Counted from the stretch's first letter, positions 34,827 through 45,142 are shown. The stretch is 64,000 nucleotides of DNA from Allobosea sp. UNC402CLCol (GCF_000745475.1 NZ_JQJJ01000014.1:186001-250000), one strand, 5' to 3'. Numbers and translations: made by a program. The notes: generated by a model not told the origin, from the sequence alone.

Positions 34827-37800
34827 TCAGGTCGCCTCGACCTGGTCGGTGCGGCTTCCCGGCGATCCCTGCTCCGACGGACGCCGGCGGGCACTCAGCT
34901 TGCTCATCCAAAGATAGATGATCGGGGTCGTGTAGAGCGTCAGGATCTGGCTGAGGATCAGGCCGCCGACGATGGTGATGCCGAGCGGGCGGCGCAGCTC
35001 CGCGCCGGGGCCTGTCGCGATCATCAGCGGGACAGCGCCGAGCATGGCCGAGAGCGTCGTCATCAGGATCGGCCGGAAGCGTTCCAGGCAGGCGTCGAAG
35101 ATCGCCTCGCGCGGGGTCTCGCCGCGCTGCCGCTCGGCGCTGATCGCGAAATCGACCAGCATGATGCCGTTCTTCTTGACGATGCCGATCAGCAGGATGA
35201 TGCCGATGAAGGCGATGATGGTGAGATCGGCGCCGGCGATCCGCAGCGCGATCAGCGCGCCCAGGCCCGCGGAGGGCAGGGTGGAGAGGATCGTCACCGG
35301 GTGGATCAGGCTCTCATAGAGCACGCCGAGGATGATGTAGACGGCGAGGATCGCGACCAGGATCATCATGCCCTGGCTGCCGGCTCCTTGCGTGAAAGCC
35401 TTGGCGTCGCCGGCGAATTCGGCGCGCAGCGAAGCCGGCATATGCAGCGCCTCGACCGCGGCGACCACGGCGTCGCTCGCCTCCTGCAAACCGACGCCGG
35501 GGGCGAGATCATAGGTGATCGTCACCGCCGGGAACTGGCCCTGATGGTTGATGACCAGCGGCGCCGTGCCGCGCTCGACCTTGACGAGGCTGCGCAGCGG
35601 CACCTGCGCGCCGTTGCGGCCGGGCACGTAGAGATCGAGGATGTCGCCCGGATCGCGGCTGCGTGAGGGCGCGACCTCGAGGACGACCCGGTACTGGTTG
35701 CGCGCGCCGTAGATCGTCGAGATCTGGCGCTGGCTGAAGGCGTCGGACAGGACGTTGTCGATGTCCTGGATCGCGACGCCGAGCTGCGACGCCTTGTTGC
35801 GGTCGATCACGACATTGGCCTGCAGACCGCCCTGTTCGCGATCGGTCGCGACGTCGACGATCTCCGGCAGCGTGCGCAGGCGCTCCAGCACCTTGGGCAC
35901 CCATTCTTCCAGCTCGGGCAGGTTCGGGTCCCAGAGCGTGAACTGGTATTGCGAGCGGCCCTGCCGCCCGCCGGCGCGGACGTCCTGGATCGGCGTCAGG
36001 AAGATGCGCAGGCCCGGAATGGAGCCCAGGCGCCCGCGTAGGCGGTTGACCACCTGCGCCGAGCTCAGGCCGCGCTCCTCCAGCGGCTTCAGGCTGACGA
36101 AGAAGCGCCCGGTATTGACCGAGCCACTGCCGCCGCCGATGAAGGAGGCGACGCCGAGCACGGCGGGATCCGACGCGACGACGGCCGCGCCCCGCTGCTG
36201 GAGCTGCGCCATCGCCGGGAAGGAGATGTCGGTCGAGGCCTGGGTGAAGCCGATGATCAGGCCGGTGTCGTCCTGTGGGAAATAGCCCTTCGGCGCGCTG
36301 CGGAACATCTGCACGGTCAGCGCGACCGTCGCGATCATCACGATCAGCATGAACCAGCTATGCTGCAGCACGACCCTGAGCGTGCTGGCATAGAAGCGCG
36401 TCATCGCCGAGAGCACGCTCTCCACCGCCCGGTCGAAGCGGCTCGGCACATGCGGCCCGGTCTTGAGGAAATGCGCGCAGATCATCGGCGTGACGCTGAG
36501 CGAGACCGCCGTCGAGACCAGGATGGCGAAGGTCAGCGTCAGGGTGAACTCGCGGAAGAAGCGGCCGGCCACTCCGTCCATGAAGAAGAGCGGAATGAAG
36601 GCCGCGATCAGCGACAGGCTGATCGAGACGACGGTGAAGCCGATCTGGCCGGCGCCAAGCAGGGCGGCGCGCAGGGGCGACAGGCCGCGGGCGACGTTGC
36701 GCTCGATGTTCTCGATCATGACGATGGCGTCGTCCACGACGAAGCCGACCGAGATCGTCACCGCCATCAGCGAGAGATTGTCGAGCGTGAAGCCGGCGAG
36801 CCACATCGCCGCGAAGGTGCCGGCGATCGAGAGCGGCACGGTGACGCCGGCAGCGACGGTCAGCGTCGTGCGCCGCAGGAACACGAAGACGACCAGCATC
36901 ACCAGGGCAATGGAGATCAGCAGCGTGTGCTGGATATCCGCGATCGAGGCGCGGATCGTCACCGTGCGGTCCGACATGATCGAGAACTGGATGCCGGCGG
37001 GCACCCATTTCTGGATCTCGGGCAGCAGCGCCTTCACCCGGTCGACCGTGTCGATGACGTTGGCATCGGCCTGCTTGGTCATGGTGATGAGGATGGCCGG
37101 CTTGCCGTTGTACCAGCCGGCGGCGCGGCTGTTGCGCACGCCGCGCTCCACCGTCGCGACATCGGCGAGCCGGACCACGGTGCCCTTGGCCGAGCGCACG
37201 ACGATGTCGCCGTAATCCTCCGGCTGCCGGATCTGGTTGTTGGCGGAGAGCGTCTCGCTCTGGTGCGTCCCGTCGAAGGAGCCTACCGCGGACACCGTAT
37301 TGGCGTTGACGATGGCGGTGCGGATCGTGTCGAGGCTCAGGCCCATGGCGGCAAGCTGGGCCGGGTCGAGGCGCACGCGGATCGCCGGCTGCTCGGCACC
37401 GGCGACCGTGACCTCGCCGACGCCTTCGACCTGGGAAATGCGCTGGGCGATGACGGTGTCGGCCGCGTCGTACATCGCGCTCGGCGTCATCGTGTCCGAG
37501 GTCAGCGCCAGGATCAGGATCGGGGCGGCGTTGGGATTGGCCTTGCGGAATTGCGGCAGTGTCGGCAGGTCGCCCGGCAGGTCGGTCGCGGCGGCGTTGA
37601 GCGCCGCCTGCACGTCGCGGGCGGCGCTGTCGGTGTTTCGCGTCAGGTCGAATTGCAGCACGATCTGGGTCGAGCCGAGCGAACTCGTCGAGGTGATCTC
37701 GGTGACGCCGGGGATCGAGCCGAGCCGCCGCTCCAGCGGCGCGGCGACGCTGCCGGCCATGGTCGCGGGGTCGGCGCCGGGGCGGCCGGCGAAGACGCGG

Positions 37801-37976
37801 ATCGTCGGGAAGTCGACGCTCGGCAGGCTCGCCACCGGCAGGAACATGTAGGCGACCATGCCGACGAGGAAGAGGCCGATCGCCATCAGCGCGGTGCCGA
37901 CCGGGCGCAGGATGAAGGCGTCGGAGAGACCCCGCACCGTCTTCCAGCCCTTGTCCTCCTCGGGCGCCGCGCTCAT
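34827..37976 (-). CDS. RND efflux pump permease, MdtC/MdtB type (second pump protein)
   Basis: A full-length inner-membrane RND transporter (1049 aa). The hydrophobic start is followed by ASLPSVDFPTIRVFAGRPGADPATMAGSVAAPLERRLGSIPGV, the usual pore-domain entry of the MdtB/MdtC subgroup. VGFVVDDAIVMIENIERN carries the paired Asp residues of TM4 used in proton relay. The C-terminal half repeats the same plan and ends in a charged tail. It overlaps the preceding pump gene by ATGA, indicating a heteromeric pump as in E. coli MdtBC. The exported compounds are unknown. Confidence 0.9.
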   Translation of the reverse strand: MSAAPEEDKGWKTVRGLSDAFILRPVGTALMAIGLFLVGMVAYMFLPVASLPSVDFPTIRVFAGRPGADPATMAGSVAAPLERRLGSIPGVTEITSTSSLGSTQIVLQFDLTRNTDSAARDVQAALNAAATDLPGDLPTLPQFRKANPNAAPILILALTSDTMTPSAMYDAADTVIAQRISQVEGVGEVTVAGAEQPAIRVRLDPAQLAAMGLSLDTIRTAIVNANTVSAVGSFDGTHQSETLSANNQIRQPEDYGDIVVRSAKGTVVRLADVATVERGVRNSRAAGWYNGKPAILITMTKQADANVIDTVDRVKALLPEIQKWVPAGIQFSIMSDRTVTIRASIADIQHTLLISIALVMLVVFVFLRRTTLTVAAGVTVPLSIAGTFAAMWLAGFTLDNLSLMAVTISVGFVVDDAIVMIENIERNVARGLSPLRAALLGAGQIGFTVVSISLSLIAAFIPLFFMDGVAGRFFREFTLTLTFAILVSTAVSLSVTPMICAHFLKTGPHVPSRFDRAVESVLSAMTRFYASTLRVVLQHSWFMLIVMIATVALTVQMFRSAPKGYFPQDDTGLIIGFTQASTDISFPAMAQLQQRGAAVVASDPAVLGVASFIGGGSGSVNTGRFFVSLKPLEERGLSSAQVVNRLRGRLGSIPGLRIFLTPIQDVRAGGRQGRSQYQFTLWDPNLPELEEWVPKVLERLRTLPEIVDVATDREQGGLQANVVIDRNKASQLGVAIQDIDNVLSDAFSQRQISTIYGARNQYRVVLEVAPSRSRDPGDILDLYVPGRNGAQVPLRSLVKVERGTAPLVINHQGQFPAVTITYDLAPGVGLQEASDAVVAAVEALHMPASLRAEFAGDAKAFTQGAGSQGMMILVAILAVYIILGVLYESLIHPVTILSTLPSAGLGALIALRIAGADLTIIAFIGIILLIGIVKKNGIMLVDFAISAERQRGETPREAIFDACLERFRPILMTTLSAMLGAVPLMIATGPGAELRRPLGITIVGGLILSQILTLYTTPIIYLWMSKLSARRRPSEQGSPGSRTDQVEAT

Positions 37977-40900
37977 TCGGCCGCCTCCGGCCCCGGATAT
38001 GGCACGACGCCGTCACGGCCGCCGCCGAGGCGCCGGCGCAGCCGTTCCAATGCCAGGTAGATCACGGGCGTCGTGTAGAGCGTCAGCAACTGGCTGAGCA
38101 GCAGGCCGCCGATGATGGTGATGCCGAGCGGCTGGCGCAATTCGCTGCCGGTTCCGGTCGCCAGTGCCAGGGGGAGGGCGCCGAAAAGAGCCGCGAGCGT
38201 CGTCATCATGATCGGGCGGAAGCGCAGCCGGCAGGCCTTGACGATGGCGTCCTCCGGCGAAAGGCCCTCGTTTCGCTCGGCATCGAGCGCGAAGTCGATC
38301 ATCATGATCGCGTTCTTCTTGACGATGCCCATCAGCAGGATGATGCCGATCAGCGCCACGATCGAGAGCTCGCGGCCGGTCACGATGAGCGCGAGCAGGG
38401 CGCCGACGCCCGCCGAGGGCAGGGTCGTCAGGATCGTGAAGGGGTGGACATAGCTCTCGTAGAGCACGCCGAGCACCAAATAGATCGTCACGATGGCGGC
38501 CAGGATCAGCCAGGGCTGGTTGGCGAGCGAGCGGTTGAACTCGGCCGCGTCGGCGCTGAAGCTGCCCGAGATCGAGGTCGGCATGCCGATTTCCCGCTCG
38601 ACGGCGGCGATCATCGTCACTGCATCACCCAGAGCGGCGCCCGCCGCGAGGTCGAAGCTGACGGTCGCGGCCGGAAACTGCTCCTGATGGGCGATTGAGA
38701 GCGGCGCCGTCTCGCGGATCAGGCGCGTGAACGATGAAAGCGGCACCTGCACGCTGTTTTGCGTCACGGTGGTGTTGCCAGCGCTGTTGGTCTGCCCTTG
38801 CGTGTTGGTGTTGCCGGTGACGTAGAGCTTCGTCAGCGAGGAGGGATCGCGCAGATATTGCGGCGCGGCCTCCAGGATCACGCGGTACTGGTTCGACTGC
38901 TCGTAGATCGTCGCGATCTGGCGCTGGCCGAAGGCGTCGTAGAGCGTGTCGTTCACCGCTTGGATCGAGATGCCGAGCCGCCCCGCCTTGGCCCGGTCGA
39001 TCTCGACATGGGCGCGCAAGCCCCCGTCCTGCGTCTCGTTGGCGACGTTGCGCACCAGCGGCTCGCGGCGCAGCGCTTCCGAGAGCTTGCGTGCCCATTC
39101 CATCACCTGCGCTTGGTCGGCGCCGGTCAGGGTGTACTGATATTGCGAGCGGCTGGCGCGCGTCGTGATCTGGATGTCCTGGACCGGCTGGACATAGGTC
39201 ACGGCGCCGGGGATCGCGGCTGCCGCGGCCCGGAGTCGTTCGGCGATCGTCACGGCGTCGTCGCGGCGCTCGTCCTTGGGGCGCAGCGTCACGGTCAGGC
39301 GGGCGGTGTTCAGCGTTGCGTTGGCCTGGCCGATGCCGAGCACGGAGACGATGCCGGTGACGTCGGGGTCCCGCTCGAAGGTCTGCGTCACCTGCTCCTG
39401 CAGCCGCTTCATCTCGTTGAAGGAGACGTCGGGCGAGGCTTCGAGGACGACGCTGAGCTGGCCGGTATCCTGGCTCGGCAGGAAGCCCTTGGGAATGACG
39501 ATGTACATCCACACCGTCAGGGCCAGCGTCGCGACGGTCGCCAGCAGCACGAGGCCGCGTGCCTTCAGCGCCCAGCCGAGCGTCACGTCGTAGAGCCGGG
39601 CCATGGCCGAGACCGGCCATTCGGCCGCGCGCATGAGCCAGTTCTCGCGCTCATGCCCGGTATGGCGCAGCAGGCGGGCGCACATCATCGGCGTCAGCGT
39701 CAGCGAGACCACTGCCGAGACCACCACCGCGATGGTCAGCGTCAGGGCGAATTCGCGGAACATCCGGCCGACGAGACCGGTCATGAACAGCAGTGGGATG
39801 AAGACCGCGACGAGCGAGACGGTGAGCGAGATGACGGTGAAGCCGATCTCTCGCGCGCCGTCATAGGCGGCCTGCAGCGGCTTCTTGCCCTGCTCCATAT
39901 TGCGCACGATGTTCTCGATCATCACGATCGCATCGTCGACCACGAAGCCGGTGCCGATGGTCAGCGCCATCAGCGAGAGGTTGTCGAGACTGAAGCCGGC
40001 AAGCCACATCACCGCGAAGGTCGCGATCAGCGACAGCGGCAGGGCGACGCCCGCGATGATCGTCCCGCGGACCGTCCGCAGGAACAGCAGCACGACCAGC
40101 ACCACCAGCGCGCAGGCGAGCACCAGCGTGAACTGCACGTCGGCGATCGAGGCGCGGATCGTCTCGGTGCGGTCGCTGACCACCTGCAGATCGACGCCGG
40201 CCGGCATGCCGTTCTTCAGGCGCGGAATTTCCTGCTTCACCTGCGCGACCGTGGCGACGATGTTGGCGCCGGGCTGGCGCATGACGTCGATCACCACCGC
40301 CGTCTTGCCGCGGAACCAGGCGCCGATGCGGCTGTTCTCGAGGTCCTCCAGCACCACCGCCACATCGCGCAGGAAGACCGGGGCGCCGCTGCGATAGGCG
40401 ACGACGATGTCGCGATAGGCCGCGGCGCTGCCGATCTGGTCGTTGGCGCTGATCGTGTAGGCCTGATGGTTGCCGTCGAGCGCGCCCTTGGCGCCGGCGA
40501 CATTGGCGTTGACGATGGCGGTGCGCAGATCCTCCATGCCGAGCCCGTAGGAGGCGAGCCTGGCAAGGTCGGCCTGGATGCGGATGGCGGGACGCACGCC
40601 GCCCTCGATCGAGACATGGCCGACGCCGGAAACCTCGGAGAGCCGCGGCGACAGCAGCGTGTCGGCGAGGTCGCTGAGCTGGCGCAGCGAGACGGTGTCC
40701 GAAGTCAGCGCCAGCACCATGATTGGCGCGTCGGCCGGATTGATCTTCGCGTAGGTCGGCGGGTAGGGCAGGGTACGCGGCAAGGTGGAGCCGGCCGCGT
40801 TGATCGCCGATTGCACGTCCTGCGCGGCGGCGTCGATGTCGCGGTCGAGGTCGAATTGCAGCGTGATCTGGCTGAGGCCGAAGGAGCTCTGCGAATACAT

Positions 40901-41137
40901 CGTCGAGAGCGAGGGGATCTGCCCGAACTGGCGCTCCAGCGGGGCGGTGACCAGCGAGGCGATGGTCTCAGGATTCGCGCCCGGCAATTGCGTGGTGATC
41001 TGGATCGTCGGGAAATCGACCTGCGGCAGGGCCGAGACCGGCAGGCGCAGATAGCCCAGGATGCCGCACAGCAGCACGGCGACGCCGAGCAGGGAGGTCG
41101 CGATGGGCCGGCTGATGAAAGGCGCGGACACGCTCAT
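37973..41137 (-). CDS. RND efflux pump permease, MdtB/MdtC type (first pump protein)
   Basis: An RND transporter of 1054 aa starting at ATG 41137 (MSVSAPFISRPIATSLLG). The open frame continues upstream, but this start matches the family. VDFPTIQITTQLPGANPETIASLVTAPLERQFGQIPSL is the conserved first periplasmic entry, and GTGFVVDDAIVMIENIVRN holds the TM4 Asp pair. An Asn/Thr-rich insertion (GNTNTQGQTNSAGNTTVTQN) sits in the second porter region and is unusual. The gene lies 13 bp after the adaptor gene and overlaps the second pump gene. Confidence 0.9.
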   Translation of the reverse strand: MSVSAPFISRPIATSLLGVAVLLCGILGYLRLPVSALPQVDFPTIQITTQLPGANPETIASLVTAPLERQFGQIPSLSTMYSQSSFGLSQITLQFDLDRDIDAAAQDVQSAINAAGSTLPRTLPYPPTYAKINPADAPIMVLALTSDTVSLRQLSDLADTLLSPRLSEVSGVGHVSIEGGVRPAIRIQADLARLASYGLGMEDLRTAIVNANVAGAKGALDGNHQAYTISANDQIGSAAAYRDIVVAYRSGAPVFLRDVAVVLEDLENSRIGAWFRGKTAVVIDVMRQPGANIVATVAQVKQEIPRLKNGMPAGVDLQVVSDRTETIRASIADVQFTLVLACALVVLVVLLFLRTVRGTIIAGVALPLSLIATFAVMWLAGFSLDNLSLMALTIGTGFVVDDAIVMIENIVRNMEQGKKPLQAAYDGAREIGFTVISLTVSLVAVFIPLLFMTGLVGRMFREFALTLTIAVVVSAVVSLTLTPMMCARLLRHTGHERENWLMRAAEWPVSAMARLYDVTLGWALKARGLVLLATVATLALTVWMYIVIPKGFLPSQDTGQLSVVLEASPDVSFNEMKRLQEQVTQTFERDPDVTGIVSVLGIGQANATLNTARLTVTLRPKDERRDDAVTIAERLRAAAAAIPGAVTYVQPVQDIQITTRASRSQYQYTLTGADQAQVMEWARKLSEALRREPLVRNVANETQDGGLRAHVEIDRAKAGRLGISIQAVNDTLYDAFGQRQIATIYEQSNQYRVILEAAPQYLRDPSSLTKLYVTGNTNTQGQTNSAGNTTVTQNSVQVPLSSFTRLIRETAPLSIAHQEQFPAATVSFDLAAGAALGDAVTMIAAVEREIGMPTSISGSFSADAAEFNRSLANQPWLILAAIVTIYLVLGVLYESYVHPFTILTTLPSAGVGALLALIVTGRELSIVALIGIILLMGIVKKNAIMMIDFALDAERNEGLSPEDAIVKACRLRFRPIMMTTLAALFGALPLALATGTGSELRQPLGITIIGGLLLSQLLTLYTTPVIYLALERLRRRLGGGRDGVVPYPGPEAAE

Positions 41138-41150
41138 CGCGGCTGCCCCG

Positions 41151-42614
41151 TCATGGCTGCGCTTGCGGTCTTTGTGCCCCGGATCCGCTGCCGGGGGAAG
41201 CCTCGCCGTTCGGCCGGCCACCCTCGCGGCGCGTGCTGCCGGGCGCTGCTCCGTCCCGCCGCGGCCGCGCCTGCCCGTCGGCCGGGGGCGCTGCGGCCGG
41301 TCCGGACGGCGCCTCCGGCGCCGGAGCCGCGGAACCCGCTCCCGCGCCCGCCGCATTGCCGCCGGCCTGATCGCCTTGCCGGCGCTGCCCCTGTCCTTGC
41401 CCGGGCTCGCGCACGCCGCGCCGGCCGGGCGCGGTAGCCAGCGGCTGGGCAGCGTCCTCGGGGGTGGTGACGCGGACCTTGGCCTTGTCGGTCAGGCGTG
41501 CGAAGCCGGTGGTGACGAGCTTCGCCGGTGGCTCGACGCCCGAGGCGATCACGGCCGTCGTCTCATTCTGCTGGCCGACCGTGACATTGACGAGGCGGAC
41601 CGTCTCGTCGTCGTTGACCACGAAGACGTAAGCTCCGTTCGGCCCGCGCTGGACTGCGGCGGTCGGCGCGACGACGACGTTCTTCAGCATGTCGACGAAG
41701 ACCCGCACATTGACGAACTGGCCGGGCCAGAGCTGGAGCCGGTCGTTCGGGAAGCGCGCCTTGACCTTGATGGTGCCGGTGGTCTGATCGACGACGTTGT
41801 CGATGACCTCGACGACGCCCCTGTCGATGATCGTCGTGCCGTCGGAGTCGAGCGCATCGACCTCGACCGGCCCGCGCGCGACGGCCGCGCTGACGGCGCG
41901 AAGCTGCTGCTGCGGTAGGTTGAAGATCATGGCGATCGGCTTGAGCTGGGTGATGACGACGAGGCCGTTCGTGTCCGAAGCGCGCACGATATTGCCCTGG
42001 TCGACCTGCCGGATACCGAGGCGGCCGTCGATCGGCGCGCGGATCGTGGTGTAGTCGAGAATGGCCTTGGCGTTGTCGATCGCGCCCTGGTCGGAGCGAA
42101 CCTGCGCCTCGAGCTGCGCCACCGTGGCGCGCTGGGTGTCGGCCTGCTGGCGCGAGCCGTAGTCGGTCTGGGCGAGCTTGGCGTAGCGTTCGAGGTCGGC
42201 GCGGGCATTGGCGAGCTGCGCCTCGTCCTGCGCCTTCTTGGCCATGGCCTGGTCGTACTGCGCCTGATAGGTCGCAGGGTCGATCTTCGCCAGCACGTCG
42301 CCCTTCTTGACGTCCTGCCCGTCCTTGAAGGCGATTTCGAGCAGCCGGCCGTCGACCTGCGTGCGGGCGGTCACGGTGTTCAGGGCCTGGATCGTGCCGA
42401 CCGCATCGGCGGTGACCGGAACGTCGTCACGGCGGGCAGGGGTCGCGATGACGGGGATGGCTCCTTCGTTGCCGCCCAGACGAGCGCCACGCCGCCCGCC
42501 GCGCTGGCCCTGGGCCGCCTCGCTGTCCCCGCTGGAAGGCAGCCAGCCGCCATTGTAGCTGTGCCACCCCCAGGCGGCCGCGGCGAGCAGCAGGATGAGC
42601 AGAAGCCGTTTCAT
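41151..42614 (-). CDS. RND efflux periplasmic adaptor protein (MdtA-like)
   Basis: A membrane-fusion protein of 487 aa. An N-terminal anchor (RLLLILLLAAAAWGWH) leads to the lipoyl half-motifs (TVTARTQVDGRLLEIAFKDGQDVKKGDVLAKIDP and TIRAPIDGRLGIRQVDQGNIV) around a coiled-coil hairpin, then beta-barrel and membrane-proximal domains. The last ~90 residues are a low-complexity Gly/Ala/Pro/Arg/Gln tail, much longer than in E. coli MdtA and probably disordered in the periplasm. It overlaps the outer-membrane gene by ATGA. Confidence 0.9.
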   Translation of the reverse strand: MKRLLLILLLAAAAWGWHSYNGGWLPSSGDSEAAQGQRGGRRGARLGGNEGAIPVIATPARRDDVPVTADAVGTIQALNTVTARTQVDGRLLEIAFKDGQDVKKGDVLAKIDPATYQAQYDQAMAKKAQDEAQLANARADLERYAKLAQTDYGSRQQADTQRATVAQLEAQVRSDQGAIDNAKAILDYTTIRAPIDGRLGIRQVDQGNIVRASDTNGLVVITQLKPIAMIFNLPQQQLRAVSAAVARGPVEVDALDSDGTTIIDRGVVEVIDNVVDQTTGTIKVKARFPNDRLQLWPGQFVNVRVFVDMLKNVVVAPTAAVQRGPNGAYVFVVNDDETVRLVNVTVGQQNETTAVIASGVEPPAKLVTTGFARLTDKAKVRVTTPEDAAQPLATAPGRRGVREPGQGQGQRRQGDQAGGNAAGAGAGSAAPAPEAPSGPAAAPPADGQARPRRDGAAPGSTRREGGRPNGEASPGSGSGAQRPQAQP

Positions 42615-44095
42615 GGCGCGGTCTCGGTGGCGGCGATGGCGGCCTTGCGGTCGGCGTCGGTCCAGCCGCCGCCCAGCGCCTTGAACAGGTCGACATAGGA
42701 GATCAGCTTCTGGAGCTTGATCTGCGAGAGCTGGTCCTGCGCCTGGAACAGGGTCTGCTGGGTGTTCAGCAGCGTGACGATGTCGATGGTGCCCTCGCGC
42801 AGCCTCTGCTCCGTGATGGTGTAGGCGCGCCGGGCGGAGGCGACCGTGTCCGCCTGCAGGCGTTCGTGGCGGGTGTTCTCCTGGATGGCGATCAGGGCAT
42901 TTTCGACATCGGCGAAGGCGCTGACGATGGTCTTGCGATAGGTCGCGATCAGCTCGTCGGCCGTGCCCCGCTCCAGTTCCACCCTGGCTTTGAGATTGCC
43001 GCCATCGAGAATCGGCTGCACCAGCCCCGCCGCGGCCGAGGCGAAGGCCGCGTCGGGGCGCAGCAGATTCTTCAGCAGCGCGCTTTCGAGGCCGCCCTGT
43101 CCGGTCAGGCTGATGCTCGGGAACAGAGCCGCGCGGGCGGCGTGGAGCGTCGCTTCCTGCGAGGTCAGGCGCGCCTCGGCCTCGGCGATGTCCGGCCGGC
43201 GCTGCAGCAGCTGCGAGGGCAGGCCGGCGCGCACGGAGGGCACCGCCACCGCGTTCAGGCTGCCGCCCTTGATCGCGACGGCGGCCGGCGTCTCGCCGAC
43301 CAGCACGGCAAGCGTGACCTTGGCTTGGCGCAGGGAGAGTTCCAGCGGGGGCACCGAGGCCTTCTGCTGCGCGACGACGCTCTCCTGCTGGGCGATGTCG
43401 AGCTGGGTGGCGGTGCCCACAGCGAGCCGGGCGCGGATGACGGCGAGCGTCCGCTCAGCGGCCGCGATGTTCTCGCGGGCGATGGTCAGCCGGTCCTGCG
43501 CCGCCAGAACCTGGAAATAGGTGCTCGCTACGCTGGCGACGGCGGTGAGCGCCACCACGTCGCGGTCGAAGCGCGTCGCCTCGGCGGCGAAGCGGCCCGC
43601 ATCGGCGGTCGCGCGGTTCTTGCCCCAGAAGTCGAGTTCATAGCTCGCCGAGAGGCCGAGGCTGAACTGATTGCCGACGCTCTCGCTGAACGGTCCGCGC
43701 TTGGAGCTCAGCGTACCCGGCCGCAGGCTGCGCGAGCCGTCGACCGAGCCGCTCAGCGTGGGGTAGAGCGCTGCGGCCGAAATGCGTGACTGCGCATCGG
43801 CCTGCCTGATTCGCGTCATGGCGATGGCGATGTCGAAATTCTCCCCGAGCGTTCGATCGACCAGCCTGTTCAGCTCGCTCGACCGGAACAGGCGCGGCCA
43901 GTCCGGCGAGACTGCCGGCGCGGCACGGCGCTCTCCCGCGGCGTAACCGGGCGTGACGGCGACGCCCAGTTCCGGGCGCTGATCTGCCGGCAGGCAGGCT
44001 CCCAGGCCGATGGCGGCGGCAGCGGCGCAGGCGAGGCGGGAGAGGGAACGTCCGACCGCGTGTCCCGCAAGATCACGCCTGTAGCCCGGCACCAT
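42611..44095 (-). CDS. outer-membrane efflux lipoprotein, NodT/OprM family
   Basis: The outer-membrane channel of the tripartite pump, 494 aa. A lipobox, LGAC, occurs at about residue 34 after a hydrophobic stretch, so the protein is probably lipid-anchored. Two repeated TolC-type halves are visible, with SYELDFWGKN in the first and the matching ESALLKNLLRP/GLVQPILDGGNLKA region in the second. It is first in the operon outer-membrane channel, adaptor, pump, pump. An 8-5-8 dyad at 44174-44194 lies upstream. Confidence 0.9.
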   Translation of the reverse strand: MVPGYRRDLAGHAVGRSLSRLACAAAAAIGLGACLPADQRPELGVAVTPGYAAGERRAAPAVSPDWPRLFRSSELNRLVDRTLGENFDIAIAMTRIRQADAQSRISAAALYPTLSGSVDGSRSLRPGTLSSKRGPFSESVGNQFSLGLSASYELDFWGKNRATADAGRFAAEATRFDRDVVALTAVASVASTYFQVLAAQDRLTIARENIAAAERTLAVIRARLAVGTATQLDIAQQESVVAQQKASVPPLELSLRQAKVTLAVLVGETPAAVAIKGGSLNAVAVPSVRAGLPSQLLQRRPDIAEAEARLTSQEATLHAARAALFPSISLTGQGGLESALLKNLLRPDAAFASAAAGLVQPILDGGNLKARVELERGTADELIATYRKTIVSAFADVENALIAIQENTRHERLQADTVASARRAYTITEQRLREGTIDIVTLLNTQQTLFQAQDQLSQIKLQKLISYVDLFKALGGGWTDADRKAAIAATETAP

Positions 44096-44173
44096 TCCGC
44101 TCTTCTCCAGCCTCGATCAAAAAGAACGCGGAACACGACGCAACAGACGCTGCTTCTAGTTTGAACGGCCGAC

Positions 44174-44194
44174 AAGAGAAAGTGAATTTCTCTT
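44174..44194. promoter_or_regulatory. 8-5-8 inverted repeat upstream of the RND operon
   Basis: AAGAGAAA and TTTCTCTT form a perfect palindrome around GTGAA, 79 bp upstream of the efflux operon start. It may be an operator for an unlinked TetR- or MarR-type repressor, since no regulator gene adjoins the pump. A structural role at the end of the facing transcript is the alternative. Confidence 0.45.
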
Positions 44195-44293
44195 CATGTT
44201 CGCGCCTGCGACTGCGCGCGGCCGACTAGAGGTGGGGGATTCGACCGGAACAGTGCCCGCGATCCGGAGAAAGGCCGGAATGCCTGAGAGCTC

Positions 44294-45142
44294 TCAGTAG
44301 ATTCGCCGTGGATCGAGCGCGTCGCGCAAGCCGTCCCCGAGCAGATTGACGGCGAGGACCGTCGCCGAGAGAAAGGCCGCCGGGATCAGGACGATATAGA
44401 ACTTGAGCTGCCAGAGTGTGCGCCCCTCGGCCATGATGTTGCCCCAGGAGGGCGTGATCGGCGGCGTGCCGGCGCCGATGAAGGAGAGCACGGCCTCCGT
44501 GACCATGGCGGCCGCGCAGATATAGGTCGCCTGGACGATCAGCGGCGACAGGGAGTTCGGCAGGATGTGGCGGACGATGATTCTCGGCGTGCTCGCCCCG
44601 GCGGCGATCGCGGCCTCGACATAGGGCTGTTCGCGCAAGGAGAGCACCGTCGAGCGGACGAGCCGGGTCACGCGCGGGATCTCGACGATGGTCAGGGCGA
44701 CGATCACGTTGATGACCGAGCCTTTCGTCAAAGCCATCAGCGCGATCGCCAGGAGCATGGAGGGGATCGACATCAGGCCGTCCATGACCCGCATGACGAC
44801 GACGTCGACCCGCTTGATGAAGCCCGCGATCAAACCCAGAAAGAGCCCTCCGATCGAGGAGAACACCGCGACGGAGAACCCGACCAGCAGCGAGATGCGG
44901 GCGCCATACAGAACGCGCGAATAGAGATCGCGCCCGAGCATGTCGGTGCCGAAGATGAACTGGGCCGAGGGCTCGCGCAGCCGGCGCGCCAGCGACGTCG
45001 CGGTCGGGTCGATCGTGCCGAGCAGGGGAGCGAATATCGCGATCGCGACCATGGCGACGAGCACGGTCGCGCCGAACGGGATCGTCGGGTGCCGCCGCAT
45101 CTGCTTGAGGGCCGCCGAAAGCCGCGAGCCCTCCGAGCGCAT
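44294..45142 (-). CDS. peptide-type ABC transporter permease, DppC/OppC family
   Basis: A 282-aa permease. Residues 15-40 hold the first membrane helix (OppC N-terminal domain), and FIFGTDMLGRDLYSRVLYGARISLLVG is the signature of DppC/OppC. Then comes the core with EQPYVEAAIAAGASTPRIIVRHILPNSLSP, the coupling loop. ATG 45142 is taken; an in-frame TTG overlapping the previous stop is an alternative. It pairs with the DppB-type gene upstream. No ATPase gene follows: the next genes on this strand are the efflux operon. Confidence 0.9.
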   Translation of the reverse strand: MRSEGSRLSAALKQMRRHPTIPFGATVLVAMVAIAIFAPLLGTIDPTATSLARRLREPSAQFIFGTDMLGRDLYSRVLYGARISLLVGFSVAVFSSIGGLFLGLIAGFIKRVDVVVMRVMDGLMSIPSMLLAIALMALTKGSVINVIVALTIVEIPRVTRLVRSTVLSLREQPYVEAAIAAGASTPRIIVRHILPNSLSPLIVQATYICAAAMVTEAVLSFIGAGTPPITPSWGNIMAEGRTLWQLKFYIVLIPAAFLSATVLAVNLLGDGLRDALDPRRIY

